Shown: piece after piece, positions 1-7,835 of the stretch
How positions within the stretch are numbered: position 1 is the first letter of the stretch
Layout of the letters: each line of letters opens with the position of its first letter
Source: Streptomyces sp. AP-93
GTDB taxonomy: Bacteria; Actinomycetota; Actinomycetes; Streptomycetales; Streptomycetaceae
NCBI RefSeq assembly: GCF_022808175.1
Contig: NZ_JALGBX010000020.1
Span: 124,001 to 188,000, forward strand
Reading direction: 5' to 3'
DNA: 64,000 nucleotides
The notes under the pieces: model-generated
What the model saw: the letters and a program-made list of their open reading frames with translations, nothing else
Told to the model about the DNA's origin: nothing
Databases searched by the model: none
Position numbers and translations under genes: made by a program

Positions 1-11
1 AAGCGGCGCGC

Positions 12-1460
12 ATGAAACGTTTCGCACCGCTGGGCCTGCGCACCCGCCTGATCGCCGCCTTCCTGCTGGTCGCCGCCATCTGCGCGGTGAGCACGGCCGC
101 GCTCACCTACCAGCAGGCCCGCAACGCGATCCTCAAGCAGAGCCAGGACACCGCCGTCAGCACCCTGCGCGACCTGGTCGACTCCCAGTACACCCAACTG
201 CCCATGGGGCAGGCGGAACTCCAGCGGCTCGTCGCGGAACTGGGCAAGCGCGGCCAGCCGCACCCCTGGATCGTCTACGGGGAGTACGGAAAGCTCCGCG
301 CCTCCTCGAACCAGGGCGGCGCGCCCACCTCCCCCTCCATCGGGGAACAGCTCCGCCGCCAGGTGACCGCCCATCCGCACGGGGCCTTCCAGCGCACGAA
401 GGACCGTAACGGCAACCTCTCCCTCGTCGTCGGCATGCCCGCCGTCTTCACGTTCCACGAGGTCGACGAGTCCACCGGCGCCGTCTTCTACGCGGTCGTG
501 CCCCTGGACACCGAGCAGACCACCGTGGAGGCCCTGGTCGCGGCCGCCAGAATGGGCGCCGTCCCGGGCCTGGCGATCTCCGTGATCCCCGCCCTGCTCG
601 CGGCGCGCAGCGTCCTGAGGCCCGTACGGGACATGCGCAAGGCCGCCCAGCGGCTGGGCCGCGGCCGGCTCGACACCCGGATCGAGGTCCGCGGAGCCGA
701 CGAACTCGCCGGACTCGCCCGCACCTTCAACGAGACGGCCCGCGCCCTCGAGCATTCGGTCAGCGAACTCCGGGAGGCCGAGGCCCGCGCCCGCCGCTTC
801 GCCGCCGACGTCTCCCACGAACTGCGCACCCCGCTCGCCGGGATGCTCGCCGTCACCGAGGTCCTCGACGAGGGCGCCGAGGAGCTCGACGCCGACACCG
901 CCAAGGCGCTGCGCCTGATCAGCGCCGAGACCGGGAAGCTCGCGGTGCTCGTCGAGGACCTCATGGAGATCTCCCGCTTCGACGCCCGCGCCGCCGAGCT
1001 GAACCTCGACGAGGTCGACGTCGCCGAGACCGTCACCAAGACCCTGGAACGCCGCCACTGGACCGACGGGCGGGTCAGCACCGACCTGCCCCCGGACGTC
1101 CGCGCCCGGCTCGACCCGCGCCGCTTCGACGTGGTCCTCGCCAACCTCGTGGGCAACGCCCTCAAGCACGGCGGGGCCCCGGTCCGCGTCGGCGTCCGCA
1201 CCGAGACCCGGCCCGAGGGCGAGCGGCTGCTCGTCGAGGTCGCCGACAGCGGGCCCGGCATCGCCCCCGAGGTGCTGCCGCACATCTTCGACCGCTTCTT
1301 CAAGGCCGACGCGGCCCGCACCCGCTCCACGGGCAGCGGTCTGGGCCTGGCCATCACCCTGGAGAACGTCCGCCTGCACGGCGGCACCCTGCACGCCGCC
1401 AACGGCCCCGGCGGCGGCGCGCTCTTCACCCTCGACATGCCGCTGGAGGCCCGCGTATGA
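12..1460 (+). CDS. HAMP-domain sensor histidine kinase
   Basis: This is a 482-residue membrane sensor kinase of a two-component system. A first transmembrane segment lies near residues 12-33, followed by an extracytoplasmic sensor region to about 165 and a second membrane segment near 170-198. HAMP, HisKA and HATPase_c domains follow. The phospho-acceptor is His269 in SHELRTP. The N box (NLVGNALKHG, about 376-386), G1 (DSGPGI), F box (FDRFFKAD) and G2 (GSGLGLAI) are all present, so the kinase looks intact. Its stop overlaps the lipoprotein start by 4 bp (ATGA), so the two are translationally coupled. The cognate response regulator is not in the window and probably lies just upstream. The domain order resembles CseC/MtrB-type kinases, but the ligand cannot be read from sequence. 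Confidence 0.93.
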   Translation: MKRFAPLGLRTRLIAAFLLVAAICAVSTAALTYQQARNAILKQSQDTAVSTLRDLVDSQYTQLPMGQAELQRLVAELGKRGQPHPWIVYGEYGKLRASSNQGGAPTSPSIGEQLRRQVTAHPHGAFQRTKDRNGNLSLVVGMPAVFTFHEVDESTGAVFYAVVPLDTEQTTVEALVAAARMGAVPGLAISVIPALLAARSVLRPVRDMRKAAQRLGRGRLDTRIEVRGADELAGLARTFNETARALEHSVSELREAEARARRFAADVSHELRTPLAGMLAVTEVLDEGAEELDADTAKALRLISAETGKLAVLVEDLMEISRFDARAAELNLDEVDVAETVTKTLERRHWTDGRVSTDLPPDVRARLDPRRFDVVLANLVGNALKHGGAPVRVGVRTETRPEGERLLVEVADSGPGIAPEVLPHIFDRFFKADAARTRSTGSGLGLAITLENVRLHGGTLHAANGPGGGALFTLDMPLEARV

Positions 1461-2002
1461 CCCGCGTGCGCAGGGCAGCGGCCGCGGCCGCGCTGACCGT
1501 CCCGCTGCTGCTCGCCACCGGCTGCGGCATCGCCACCACCGGGGTCGTCGAGAGCGGCCGCGCCGGGACCGTGAAACTGGCCACCGCGCCGGACCCGGGC
1601 CTTGTGTACTTCATCGCGCCCGACGGCGCGCTCGTCCCGGTGCCGGTCTCCGACCGGATGCAGCGGCCGGACATCGGCTTCACGATCGGGATGCTGCTGG
1701 AGGGCCCGAGCGAGGCCGCCCGGGAGGCCGGTCTGACCACCGAGGTCCCGGCGGCGGACGCCATTTCTCCGGATGCCAAAGCCAAGGGCCTGGCCCGCGG
1801 ACCGGTCGAGGCGGCCGCGGTCGGCAACACCGTCCGCGTGATCCTGCCGCTCCCGGTCGAGCCGCTGTCCGGACCGGCCCGCCGCCAACTGGCGTGCACG
1901 GCGCTGGCGGCGGTGAGCGTCAGGCCGGCCCCCGAGATCCTCCTCGTCGGCTCCGACGGCAAGGAGCAGAGCGCCGTGTGCGAGGTCAGGCCGGAGCGCT
2001 GA
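1457..2002 (+). CDS. GerMN-like lipoprotein coupled to the sensor kinase
   Basis: This 181-residue exported lipoprotein has an Arg-rich n-region, a hydrophobic core and a lipobox (LATGC) with the lipidated Cys at residue 23. The mature part contains a stretch (VYFIAPDG, then LLEGPS and GLTTEVP) resembling the GerMN/LpqB fold, which in actinobacteria often accompanies sensor kinases. The ATG overlaps the kinase stop by 4 bp. It probably modulates the kinase at the outer face of the membrane; that is inferred from context and from the MtrB-LpqB precedent. A GC-rich hairpin directly after the stop suggests that the transcription unit ends here. Confidence 0.82.
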   Translation: MTRVRRAAAAAALTVPLLLATGCGIATTGVVESGRAGTVKLATAPDPGLVYFIAPDGALVPVPVSDRMQRPDIGFTIGMLLEGPSEAAREAGLTTEVPAADAISPDAKAKGLARGPVEAAAVGNTVRVILPLPVEPLSGPARRQLACTALAAVSVRPAPEILLVGSDGKEQSAVCEVRPER

Positions 2003-2050
2003 GCCCCGGCCGGGGCTCGCTGTGCCCCGCCCGGCCCCTTGCGGGCCGGG
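2001..2050 (+). terminator. Tandem GC-rich hairpins after the kinase/lipoprotein pair
   Basis: Two hairpins follow one another. The first is a perfect 18-bp palindrome at 2001-2018 that begins inside the TGA stop. The second has an 8-bp stem (CCCGGCCC/GGGCCGGG) at 2030-2050 with a 5-nt loop. There is no T-tract, as is common for actinobacterial terminators. They separate the lipoprotein from the P450. Confidence 0.6.
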
Positions 2051-2074
2051 CCGCTCCCCGCCACCGTGTGGCGC

Positions 2075-3331
2075 ATGGACCAAGGACCGGCCCCCGACGT
2101 CTTCGACCCGCGCCTGTACGCCGAAGGCGTCCCGTACGAGCGCTACCGGCTGCTGCGCGACCACCGGCCGGTGGCCTGGCAGAGCGAGCCGGAGGTGCTC
2201 GGCTGGCCCGCCGGCCCCGGCTTCTGGGCCGTCACCCGGCACGCCGACGTGGTCCGGGTCCTGCGCGACCACCGCACGTACTCCTCGCACCTGGGCGCCA
2301 CCCAGATCCGCGACCCCGACCCGGCCGACCTGCCCTTCCTGCGCCGCACCATGCTCAACCAGGATCCCCCCGGGCACGGGACCCTGCGCCGCACCGTGGC
2401 CCGCGCCTTCACCCCGGCCCGCGTCGACGCCTTCGCCGACCGGGTCCGCGGCCGCGCCCGTACGCTGCTGCGCGCCGCCCGCGACGGCGCCGAGGACGGG
2501 GCCGCCGACGTGGTGCGCACCGTCACCGACGAGTACGCGCTGCTGAACCTCACCGACCTGCTGGGCGTCCCGGCCGCCGACCGGGGGCTGCTGCTGGAGT
2601 GGACCGTACGGATCATCGGCTACCAGGATCCCGAGGACGCCCCGCCCCCGCTGACCGGCCCGGACGGGAAGCCGCTGAACCCGCGCTCGCCCGCGCTGCT
2701 GGGGGAGATGTTCGCGTACGCCCGCGAACTGGCCGCCCGGAAAAGGGCCCGCCCCGGCGACGACGTGATGACCACCCTCGCGCTCGCCGGACTGCAGGAC
2801 GCGGAGCTGGAGATGTTCTTCTTCCTGCTCACCGTCGCGGGCAACGACACCGTGCGCAGCGCCGCGCCCGGCGGCCTGCTCGCCCTGGCCCTCGACCCGG
2901 ACGCCTACGCCGGACTCGCCGACGGCCGGGCCCCCTCGGACCGGGCCGTCGAGGAGCTCCTGCGCGTCCACCCGCCGGTGCTGAGCTTTCGCCGCACCGC
3001 CGCCGCCGACACCGAGCTCGCCGGACAGCGGATCCGGGCCGGCGACAAGGTGGTGGTCTTCCACGCCTCCGCCAACCACGACGAGCGCGTCTTCGCCGAC
3101 CCCGGCCGCCTCGACCTCGGCCGCGCCCCCAACCCGCACGTCTCCTTCGGCGACGGCCCGCACGTGTGCCTCGGCGCGCACTTCGCCCGGCTCCAGCTCC
3201 GCGTCCTCTACGAGGAGTGGGTGGCCGCCATGCCGGTACCGGAACTGGCGGGCCCGCCACGCCGGTTGGTGTCGAACTTCATCAACGGGATCACACGGCT
3301 GCCGCTGCGGGTGTCCGGGCCGGCCGGGTGA
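2075..3331 (+). CDS. Cytochrome P450
   Basis: This is a 418-residue soluble bacterial P450 and probably a monooxygenase. Visible landmarks are the I-helix AGNDT motif (residues 255-259, oxygen activation), the K-helix ExxR in EELLR, and the haem loop FGDGPHVCLG with the axial thiolate Cys365. I place the start at ATG 2075, because the open frame extends 12 codons upstream into the hairpin region. No ferredoxin or reductase gene lies nearby and no biosynthetic genes flank it, so its substrate is unknown and redox partners must come from elsewhere. Its 3' end overlaps the convergent gene by 41 bp. Confidence 0.93.
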   Translation: MDQGPAPDVFDPRLYAEGVPYERYRLLRDHRPVAWQSEPEVLGWPAGPGFWAVTRHADVVRVLRDHRTYSSHLGATQIRDPDPADLPFLRRTMLNQDPPGHGTLRRTVARAFTPARVDAFADRVRGRARTLLRAARDGAEDGAADVVRTVTDEYALLNLTDLLGVPAADRGLLLEWTVRIIGYQDPEDAPPPLTGPDGKPLNPRSPALLGEMFAYARELAARKRARPGDDVMTTLALAGLQDAELEMFFFLLTVAGNDTVRSAAPGGLLALALDPDAYAGLADGRAPSDRAVEELLRVHPPVLSFRRTAAADTELAGQRIRAGDKVVVFHASANHDERVFADPGRLDLGRAPNPHVSFGDGPHVCLGAHFARLQLRVLYEEWVAAMPVPELAGPPRRLVSNFINGITRLPLRVSGPAG

Positions 3332-4016
3332 CGTCGGCGACCAGTTCGGTCACGTCGGGGCCGTAGGCGTCGGAGTTGATCACTTTCAGCAGGAGGCAGA
3401 AGGAGTCCTGGCCGTAGGCGCGGGCCAGCGACGTGTGGTGTCTGGCGAGGTAACGGGCCGCGGCGTGATTGCTGTTGGCGGTCTGGCCCGCCATGAGGAA
3501 CACCGGCCGCGTCCCCGAGCCCGCCGTCAGCCGGGCCAGCAGGACGTGCTCGACCAGGCCCTCCTGCCAGCGGTACTTCTCCCCGCCGAGGGTGAGCGCG
3601 CCCCGCTCCGGAGAGCGCTCACGGCTGTCGTCGAAGTGGACTCCCGGCAGCATGGAGGTCAGGTGGGCCGCGGTCCGGGCGTTGGAGACGGGTCCGCCGA
3701 CACAGAACTCGGCGCGCTCGCCGAAGCCTTGGCGGGCCCCGTCATGGGTGACGATCTGCAGGTTCGCCCCGCAGTCCTTGATCAGTCCGGCGATCTCCAG
3801 CAGGGCGAAGGCGTCCTTGCGGTTCACCGACCCCTCGCTGCCGCTCATGTGCCGGTTGACCACGAACAGGCAGTCGGAGCCGGTCGGCAGGCCGAAGAAG
3901 GCCTGCTTGCGGCGCAGTGCACGGCGCCACAGGTAGGTCCGGGTGAACCAGCCGAACCCGCCGCTGCATGCGGTGGCTATCACCCCGAGCACGATGTTGC
4001 GGACGTCGTCATTCAT
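3291..4016 (-). CDS. Membrane-anchored protein of unknown function
   Basis: The 241-residue protein starts at ATG 4016 (MNDDVRN). One N-terminal membrane segment (about residues 5-27) is followed by a basic stretch (YLWRRALRRK), so the large C-terminal domain probably faces the cytoplasm. That domain has alternating beta/alpha character, with conserved-looking stretches such as DCLFVVNRHMSG, FCVGGPVSNARTA and VFLMAGQTANSN. The glycine-rich loops suggest a nucleotide- or ligand-binding Rossmann-like fold, but I do not recognise the family and assign no function. It is divergent from the gamma-glutamyltransferase (101-bp gap) and convergent with the P450. Confidence 0.75.
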   Translation of the reverse strand: MNDDVRNIVLGVIATACSGGFGWFTRTYLWRRALRRKQAFFGLPTGSDCLFVVNRHMSGSEGSVNRKDAFALLEIAGLIKDCGANLQIVTHDGARQGFGERAEFCVGGPVSNARTAAHLTSMLPGVHFDDSRERSPERGALTLGGEKYRWQEGLVEHVLLARLTAGSGTRPVFLMAGQTANSNHAAARYLARHHTSLARAYGQDSFCLLLKVINSDAYGPDVTELVADVTRPARTPAAAAV

Positions 4017-4117
4017 GCGGCGGATGGTAGTCGTCACGCCGCCTTCATGACGCGGTGGGTGCAAGGAAGTTACGCTGCCGCTCCAAGGTCTGACAGGCAG
4101 TCGACTGGAGGAACCGA

Positions 4118-5917
4118 ATGCGTGGTCCCGCCGCACGTCAGTTAGCGCTCGTCGCGCTCGCCGGGGCGCTCGTCTCGACCGGGGCGGACGCCCCGCCGTC
4201 GCAGACCGACACCCCGCCGAAGGTCCCGGTCGCCGCCGGCTACCGCGGAGCCGTCGCCAGCGTCGACGCCGACGCCAGCGCGGTCGGCATCGCCGTCCTG
4301 CGCTCCGGAGGCAACGCCGTGGACGCCGCCGTGGCGACGGCGGCCGCGCTGGGGGTCACCGAGCCGTACTCCGCCGGCATCGGCGGGGGCGGCTACTTCG
4401 TGTACTACGACGCCCGGTCCGGCCGGGTGCGCACCATCGACGGCCGCGAGACCGCTCCGGCGACGGCCACCGCCGCGCTGTTCCAGGAGAACGGCCTGCC
4501 CATCCCCTTCGCCGAGGGCCAGACCAGCGGCCGCGGCGTCGGAGTCCCCGGCACCCCGGCGACCTGGCAGAGCGCGCTGGAGTCCTGGGGCACCCGTCCG
4601 CTCGGCCAACTCCTCAAGCCCGCCGAGAAGCTGGCCCGCGAGGGCTTCACCGTGGACTCCACCTTCCGGGCCCAGACCGAGAGCAACCAGGCCCGCTTCC
4701 GGGACTTCCCCGACACGAGGAATCTCTTCCTGCCCGGCGGGGCCCTCCCGGTGGTCGGCTCCACCTTCAAGAACCCCGACCTGGCCGCCACGTACGCCGA
4801 GCTCGGCCGCAAGGGCGCGGGCGCGCTCTACCGGGGCCCGCTGGCCGAGGACATCGTCCGGGCCGTGCGCACGCCCCCGGTGGACCCGGCCGCCACCCGC
4901 GTGGTCCGCTCCGGCGATCTGACCACCGGGGACCTGCGCGCGTACGCGACCAAGCGGCAGGACCCGACCCGGGTCGGCTACCGCGGCCTGGACGTGTACA
5001 GCATGGCCCCGTCCTCCTCCGGCGGCACCACCGTCGGCGAGGCGCTGAACATCCTGGAGCGCACCGACCTCGCTTCGCTCACCGAAGCCCAGTACCTGCA
5101 CCGCTTCATCGAGTCCTCCCGGATCTCCTTCGCCGACCGGGGCCGCTGGGTCGGCGACCCGGCCGCCGAGGACGTCCCCACGAAGGAGCTGCTCTCGCAG
5201 AGTTACGCGGACTCGCGCGGCTGCCTCATCGACCCGGCCAAGGCGCTGACCAGCCCGCTGGCTCCCGGTGATCCCCGCAATCCGGTCGCCTGCGGCGGCG
5301 GCGGGCAGGCCGCCCCGACCACGTTCGAGGGGGAGAACACCACGCACCTGACCGTCGCCGACCGCTGGGGCAACGTGGTCTCCTACACGCTGACCATCGA
5401 GTCGACCGGCGGCAGCGCCATCACCGTCCCGGGGCGCGGCTTCCTGCTCAACAACGAGCTGACCGACTTCTCCTTCGCCCCGGCGGCGCCCGGCGTCCCC
5501 GACCCCAACCTGCCGGGCCCCGGCAAGCGGCCGCGCTCGTCGATGTCCCCGACCATCGTGCTGGAGGACGGACGCCCGGTGCTGGCGCTGGGCTCCCCGG
5601 GCGGGGCGACCATCATCACCACGGTGCTCCAGGTCCTGACCGGGCACCTGGACCGCGGGCTGCCGCTGGTCGAGGCCATCGCCGCGCCGCGGGCCAGCCA
5701 GCGCAACCAGACCACCACCGAGCTGGAGCCGGGCCTGTGGAACAGCCCGGTCCGCGCCGAGCTGGCGGCCCTCGGGCAGGGCTTCCGGCAGAACCCGGAG
5801 ATCGGCGCGGCCACCGCGGTCCAGCGGCTGCCCGACGGGCGGTGGCTGGCCGCGGCCGAGACGACCCGGCGGGGCGGCGGGTCGGCGATGGTGGTGCACC
5901 CGAGCGGGGAGCAGTAG
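4118..5917 (+). CDS. ggt: Gamma-glutamyltransferase
   Basis: A 599-residue secreted gamma-glutamyltranspeptidase that cleaves or transfers gamma-glutamyl groups, for example of glutathione or gamma-glutamyl peptides. An N-terminal export signal precedes the large-subunit region (GGNAVDAAVA, GIGGGGYFVYY). The autoprocessing site is ENTTHLTV, with predicted nucleophile Thr408 becoming the N terminus of the small subunit. Downstream motifs RPRSSMSPTIV and GSPGGATI are typical of the family. A GGAGGA ribosome site precedes ATG 4118. Codon 9 is TTA (4142-4144), the rare codon read by the bldA tRNA, so translation may be tied to development. Actinomycetes use mycothiol rather than glutathione, so the physiological substrate is open. 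Confidence 0.95.
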   Translation: MRGPAARQLALVALAGALVSTGADAPPSQTDTPPKVPVAAGYRGAVASVDADASAVGIAVLRSGGNAVDAAVATAAALGVTEPYSAGIGGGGYFVYYDARSGRVRTIDGRETAPATATAALFQENGLPIPFAEGQTSGRGVGVPGTPATWQSALESWGTRPLGQLLKPAEKLAREGFTVDSTFRAQTESNQARFRDFPDTRNLFLPGGALPVVGSTFKNPDLAATYAELGRKGAGALYRGPLAEDIVRAVRTPPVDPAATRVVRSGDLTTGDLRAYATKRQDPTRVGYRGLDVYSMAPSSSGGTTVGEALNILERTDLASLTEAQYLHRFIESSRISFADRGRWVGDPAAEDVPTKELLSQSYADSRGCLIDPAKALTSPLAPGDPRNPVACGGGGQAAPTTFEGENTTHLTVADRWGNVVSYTLTIESTGGSAITVPGRGFLLNNELTDFSFAPAAPGVPDPNLPGPGKRPRSSMSPTIVLEDGRPVLALGSPGGATIITTVLQVLTGHLDRGLPLVEAIAAPRASQRNQTTTELEPGLWNSPVRAELAALGQGFRQNPEIGAATAVQRLPDGRWLAAAETTRRGGGSAMVVHPSGEQ

Positions 5918-5920
5918 CCC

Positions 5921-6688
5921 TTACAGAGCGGTGAGGATCCTCGGACCGGCGGCGGTGATCGCGACCGTGTGCTCGGAGTGCGCGGCGCGGCTGCCGTCGA
6001 CGGTCCGCAGGGTCCAGCCGTCGGCGTCGCAGGCGTAGTCGTCCGTGCCGCCCGCGATCAGCATCGGCTCGATGGCGATCACCATGCCGGCGCGCAGCTT
6101 CGTACCCTGCCCCGCCGGGCCCTCGTTGGGCACGCCCGGCTCCTCGTGCATGGAGCGTCCGACGCCGTGGCCACCGAAGCCGTCGGGGATGCCGTACCCG
6201 GCGGCGCGGCAGACGCTGCCGATGGCGTGGGCGATGTCGCCGACGCGGTTGCCGGGCCGGGCGGCGGCGATGCCCGCCGCGAGGGCCGCCTCGGAGGTCG
6301 AGATGAGCCGCAGGTCGGCGGGGCGGGCCCGGCCCACGGTGAAGCTGACGGCCGCGTCGCCGACCCAGCCGCCCAGTTTCGCACCGCAGTCGATGCTGAC
6401 CAGGTCGCCGTCGCGCAGCCGGTAGCCGTCGGGGATGCCGTGCACGATCGCGTCGTTGACGGACGCGCAGATCACGGCCGGGAAGGGGACCGGCGCGAAC
6501 CGCGGCCGGTAGCCGAGGAAGGGCGAGCTCGCGCCGGCCTCGCGGAGCACCTCGCGCGCGGCCAGGTCGAGCTCCAGCAGGGAGACCCCGACGGCGGCCC
6601 GGTCCCGGACGGCGGCGAGGGCGTGCGCGACGACGCGGCCGGCGGCGCGCATCTGGTCGATCGATCGGTCTGTCTTCAGTTCCACCAT
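5921..6688 (-). CDS. map: Methionine aminopeptidase, type I
   Basis: This 255-residue cytoplasmic enzyme removes N-terminal Met from nascent proteins. The five metal ligands of the pita-bread fold are all visible: two Asp in IDCG...GDAAVSF, His in GHGVGRSMHEE, Glu in IAIEPM and Glu in SEHTVAI. Streptomyces usually have more than one map paralogue, and this solitary copy sits away from ribosomal protein genes, so it is likely the accessory one. It is divergently transcribed from a small XRE regulator across a palindromic region, which suggests shared control. Only 3 bp separate its stop from the ggt stop. Confidence 0.93.
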   Translation of the reverse strand: MVELKTDRSIDQMRAAGRVVAHALAAVRDRAAVGVSLLELDLAAREVLREAGASSPFLGYRPRFAPVPFPAVICASVNDAIVHGIPDGYRLRDGDLVSIDCGAKLGGWVGDAAVSFTVGRARPADLRLISTSEAALAAGIAAARPGNRVGDIAHAIGSVCRAAGYGIPDGFGGHGVGRSMHEEPGVPNEGPAGQGTKLRAGMVIAIEPMLIAGGTDDYACDADGWTLRTVDGSRAAHSEHTVAITAAGPRILTAL

Positions 6689-6689
6689 G

Positions 6690-6752
6690 CCAATAACTAT
6701 ACCGGTATAACTGTAACGGGATACTTATTGGTCTCCGGGGTAGGATGACCTC
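6690..6752. promoter_or_regulatory. Palindromic operator and divergent promoter region, map / XRE regulator
   Basis: A perfect 12-bp palindrome, TATACCGGTATA (6698-6709), lies inside a wider inverted repeat, CCAATAA (6690-6696) and TTATTGG (6725-6731), in an unusually AT-rich stretch. A TAGGAT hexamer at 6741-6746 sits 6 nt before the regulator ATG (6753), consistent with a leaderless transcript. It is the obvious binding site for the adjacent XRE protein, acting on both genes. This is inference from position and symmetry. Confidence 0.6.
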
Positions 6753-7004
6753 ATGGTCCGTACCCCTCTCACCCCTGAAGAGCGCGAGCGCGGCGAGCGG
6801 CTGGGCGCCCTGTTGCGCACGGCCCGCGGCGGCCGCAGCATGGTCGAGGTCGCGGCCAGCGCCGGGCTCTCCGCCGAGACCCTCCGCAAGATCGAGACCG
6901 GCAGGGCTCCGACCCCGGCCTTCTTCACCGTCGCCGCCCTCGCCGGAGCTCTGGGGCTCTCCCTGGACGAAGTGATGCGGCGCTGCGCCCTCGTGCCCGT
7001 GTGA
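6753..7004 (+). CDS. Small XRE-family transcriptional regulator
   Basis: An 83-residue protein made almost entirely of one helix-turn-helix domain. The sequence RTARGGRSMVEVAASAGLS, followed by TLRKIETGR, matches the Cro/C1 HTH pattern, and the C-terminal part (GLSLDEVMRRC) is its last helix. There is no separate ligand-binding domain. It is divergent from map and most likely binds the palindrome between them. The ATG at 6753 is supported by the HTH beginning soon after and by a -10-like hexamer just upstream. A strong hairpin follows the gene. Confidence 0.88.
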   Translation: MVRTPLTPEERERGERLGALLRTARGGRSMVEVAASAGLSAETLRKIETGRAPTPAFFTVAALAGALGLSLDEVMRRCALVPV

Positions 7005-7028
7005 GGCCGGGGGGAGCGGGCGGGCCGC

Positions 7029-7093
7029 GGCCGTTCGGCCGCCGGGCCCGCCTCTCGGCGTGCCGTTAGGGCGGGCCCGGCGGCCGAACGGCC
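7029..7093 (+). terminator. Perfect 24-bp stem hairpin
   Basis: The left arm (7029-7052) is an exact reverse complement of the right arm (7070-7093), with a 17-nt loop. The stem is nearly all G/C and has no T-tract. It lies between the XRE gene and the lipoprotein gene, both on the + strand, so it most likely terminates the XRE transcript. A perfect 24-bp stem is long for a terminator. Confidence 0.75.
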
Positions 7094-7146
7094 CAATCGG
7101 CGGTGGGAGCGCCGGAGCGCGGGGCAAGCGTGAAGGCGTGTCAGAC

Positions 7147-7575
7147 ATGAACGCATCCGCATCCAAGCGAATCGGCCTCGGACTCCTGGGCGCCCTCCTC
7201 GCGGGCGGCCTGCTGCTCGCGGCGTGCGCCGCCCCCGAGGGCCGGGCCCACGCCAAGGACCCGGGCGACGTGGTGCCCTGCCCCTTCAAGTCGGGGCCCC
7301 GGTCGTGCCTGGACGAACGGCAGGACGCGATCGCCGCGTACACCCACGCCCTGCTGTGGTCGGTGAACGGCAAGGCCGCCCACGCCCGCAAGGCACGCGG
7401 CGGCACGCTGGAGCGCACGATGGGCCCGGACCTGGAAGTGGCGCTCCAGCACTACGCGGTGCGGGCGGGCGCGAAACTCCCGTACACCCGCGAGCTGGTC
7501 GAGAAGACGCGCCCGGCCGGGACGGACGACCTGTTCGTGGCGTGGGAGACCCTCACCCACGGGGAGGTGGCGTGA
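7147..7575 (+). CDS. Small lipoprotein of unknown function
   Basis: A 142-residue exported protein. Its signal peptide ends in a lipobox (LLLAACAAP), so it is predicted to be lipid-anchored on the outer face of the membrane. The mature part has two further Cys (PCPFK and RSCLDER) and a helical stretch (QDAIAAYTHALLWSV), with no domain I recognise. The start is ATG 7147, about 10 nt after a GAAGG site. An in-frame GTG three codons earlier is possible but would overlap that site. The last 4 bp overlap the next reading frame (GTGA), implying coupled translation with the SnoaL-like fragment. Confidence 0.75.
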   Translation: MNASASKRIGLGLLGALLAGGLLLAACAAPEGRAHAKDPGDVVPCPFKSGPRSCLDERQDAIAAYTHALLWSVNGKAAHARKARGGTLERTMGPDLEVALQHYAVRAGAKLPYTRELVEKTRPAGTDDLFVAWETLTHGEVA

Positions 7576-7835
7576 ACGGCATCCAAGCCGAGATCGACGA
7601 CTATCTCGCGCGCTACGCCGCCACCCTCACCTCCTACGGCGCCCGGGCGGCGGCCGGTCTGTGGGGGGTGCCGGGCATGATCCTCGACGACCGGGGCGCC
7701 GGCGTGGTCGAATCCCGGGAAGCGATGGCCGAGGGGCTGGAGCGGTCCCATCCCTTCTACCGCCGGCTCGGCCGCCGAGGCCCGAGGGGTCGACCTGCCG
7801 TACGGAACTCCTTAGACACCTCCTGGGCGGCCTAG
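7572..7835 (+). pseudogene. Truncated SnoaL-like (NTF2-fold) protein gene
   Basis: Starting at GTG 7572, the frame gives an 87-residue product. The first ~67 residues (EIDDYLARYAATLTSYGARAAAGLW, split here as a helix then GVPGMILDDRG, then EGLERSHPFYRRLG) look like the N-terminal half of a SnoaL/DUF4440-type NTF2-fold protein, normally about 120-140 residues. After YRRLG the sequence turns into a low-quality Arg/Pro tail and stops. The missing half includes the beta-sheet that forms the NTF2 pocket. The simplest reading is a deletion or frameshift near 7775; a short functional protein is less likely. The end overlaps the convergent MBL hydrolase gene by 4 bp. Confidence 0.5.

Noticed and set aside
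488..3181. An 897-codon antisense frame over the kinase, lipoprotein and P450 genes.
   Set aside because: It spans three well-supported genes on the other strand and shows no protein-like composition.
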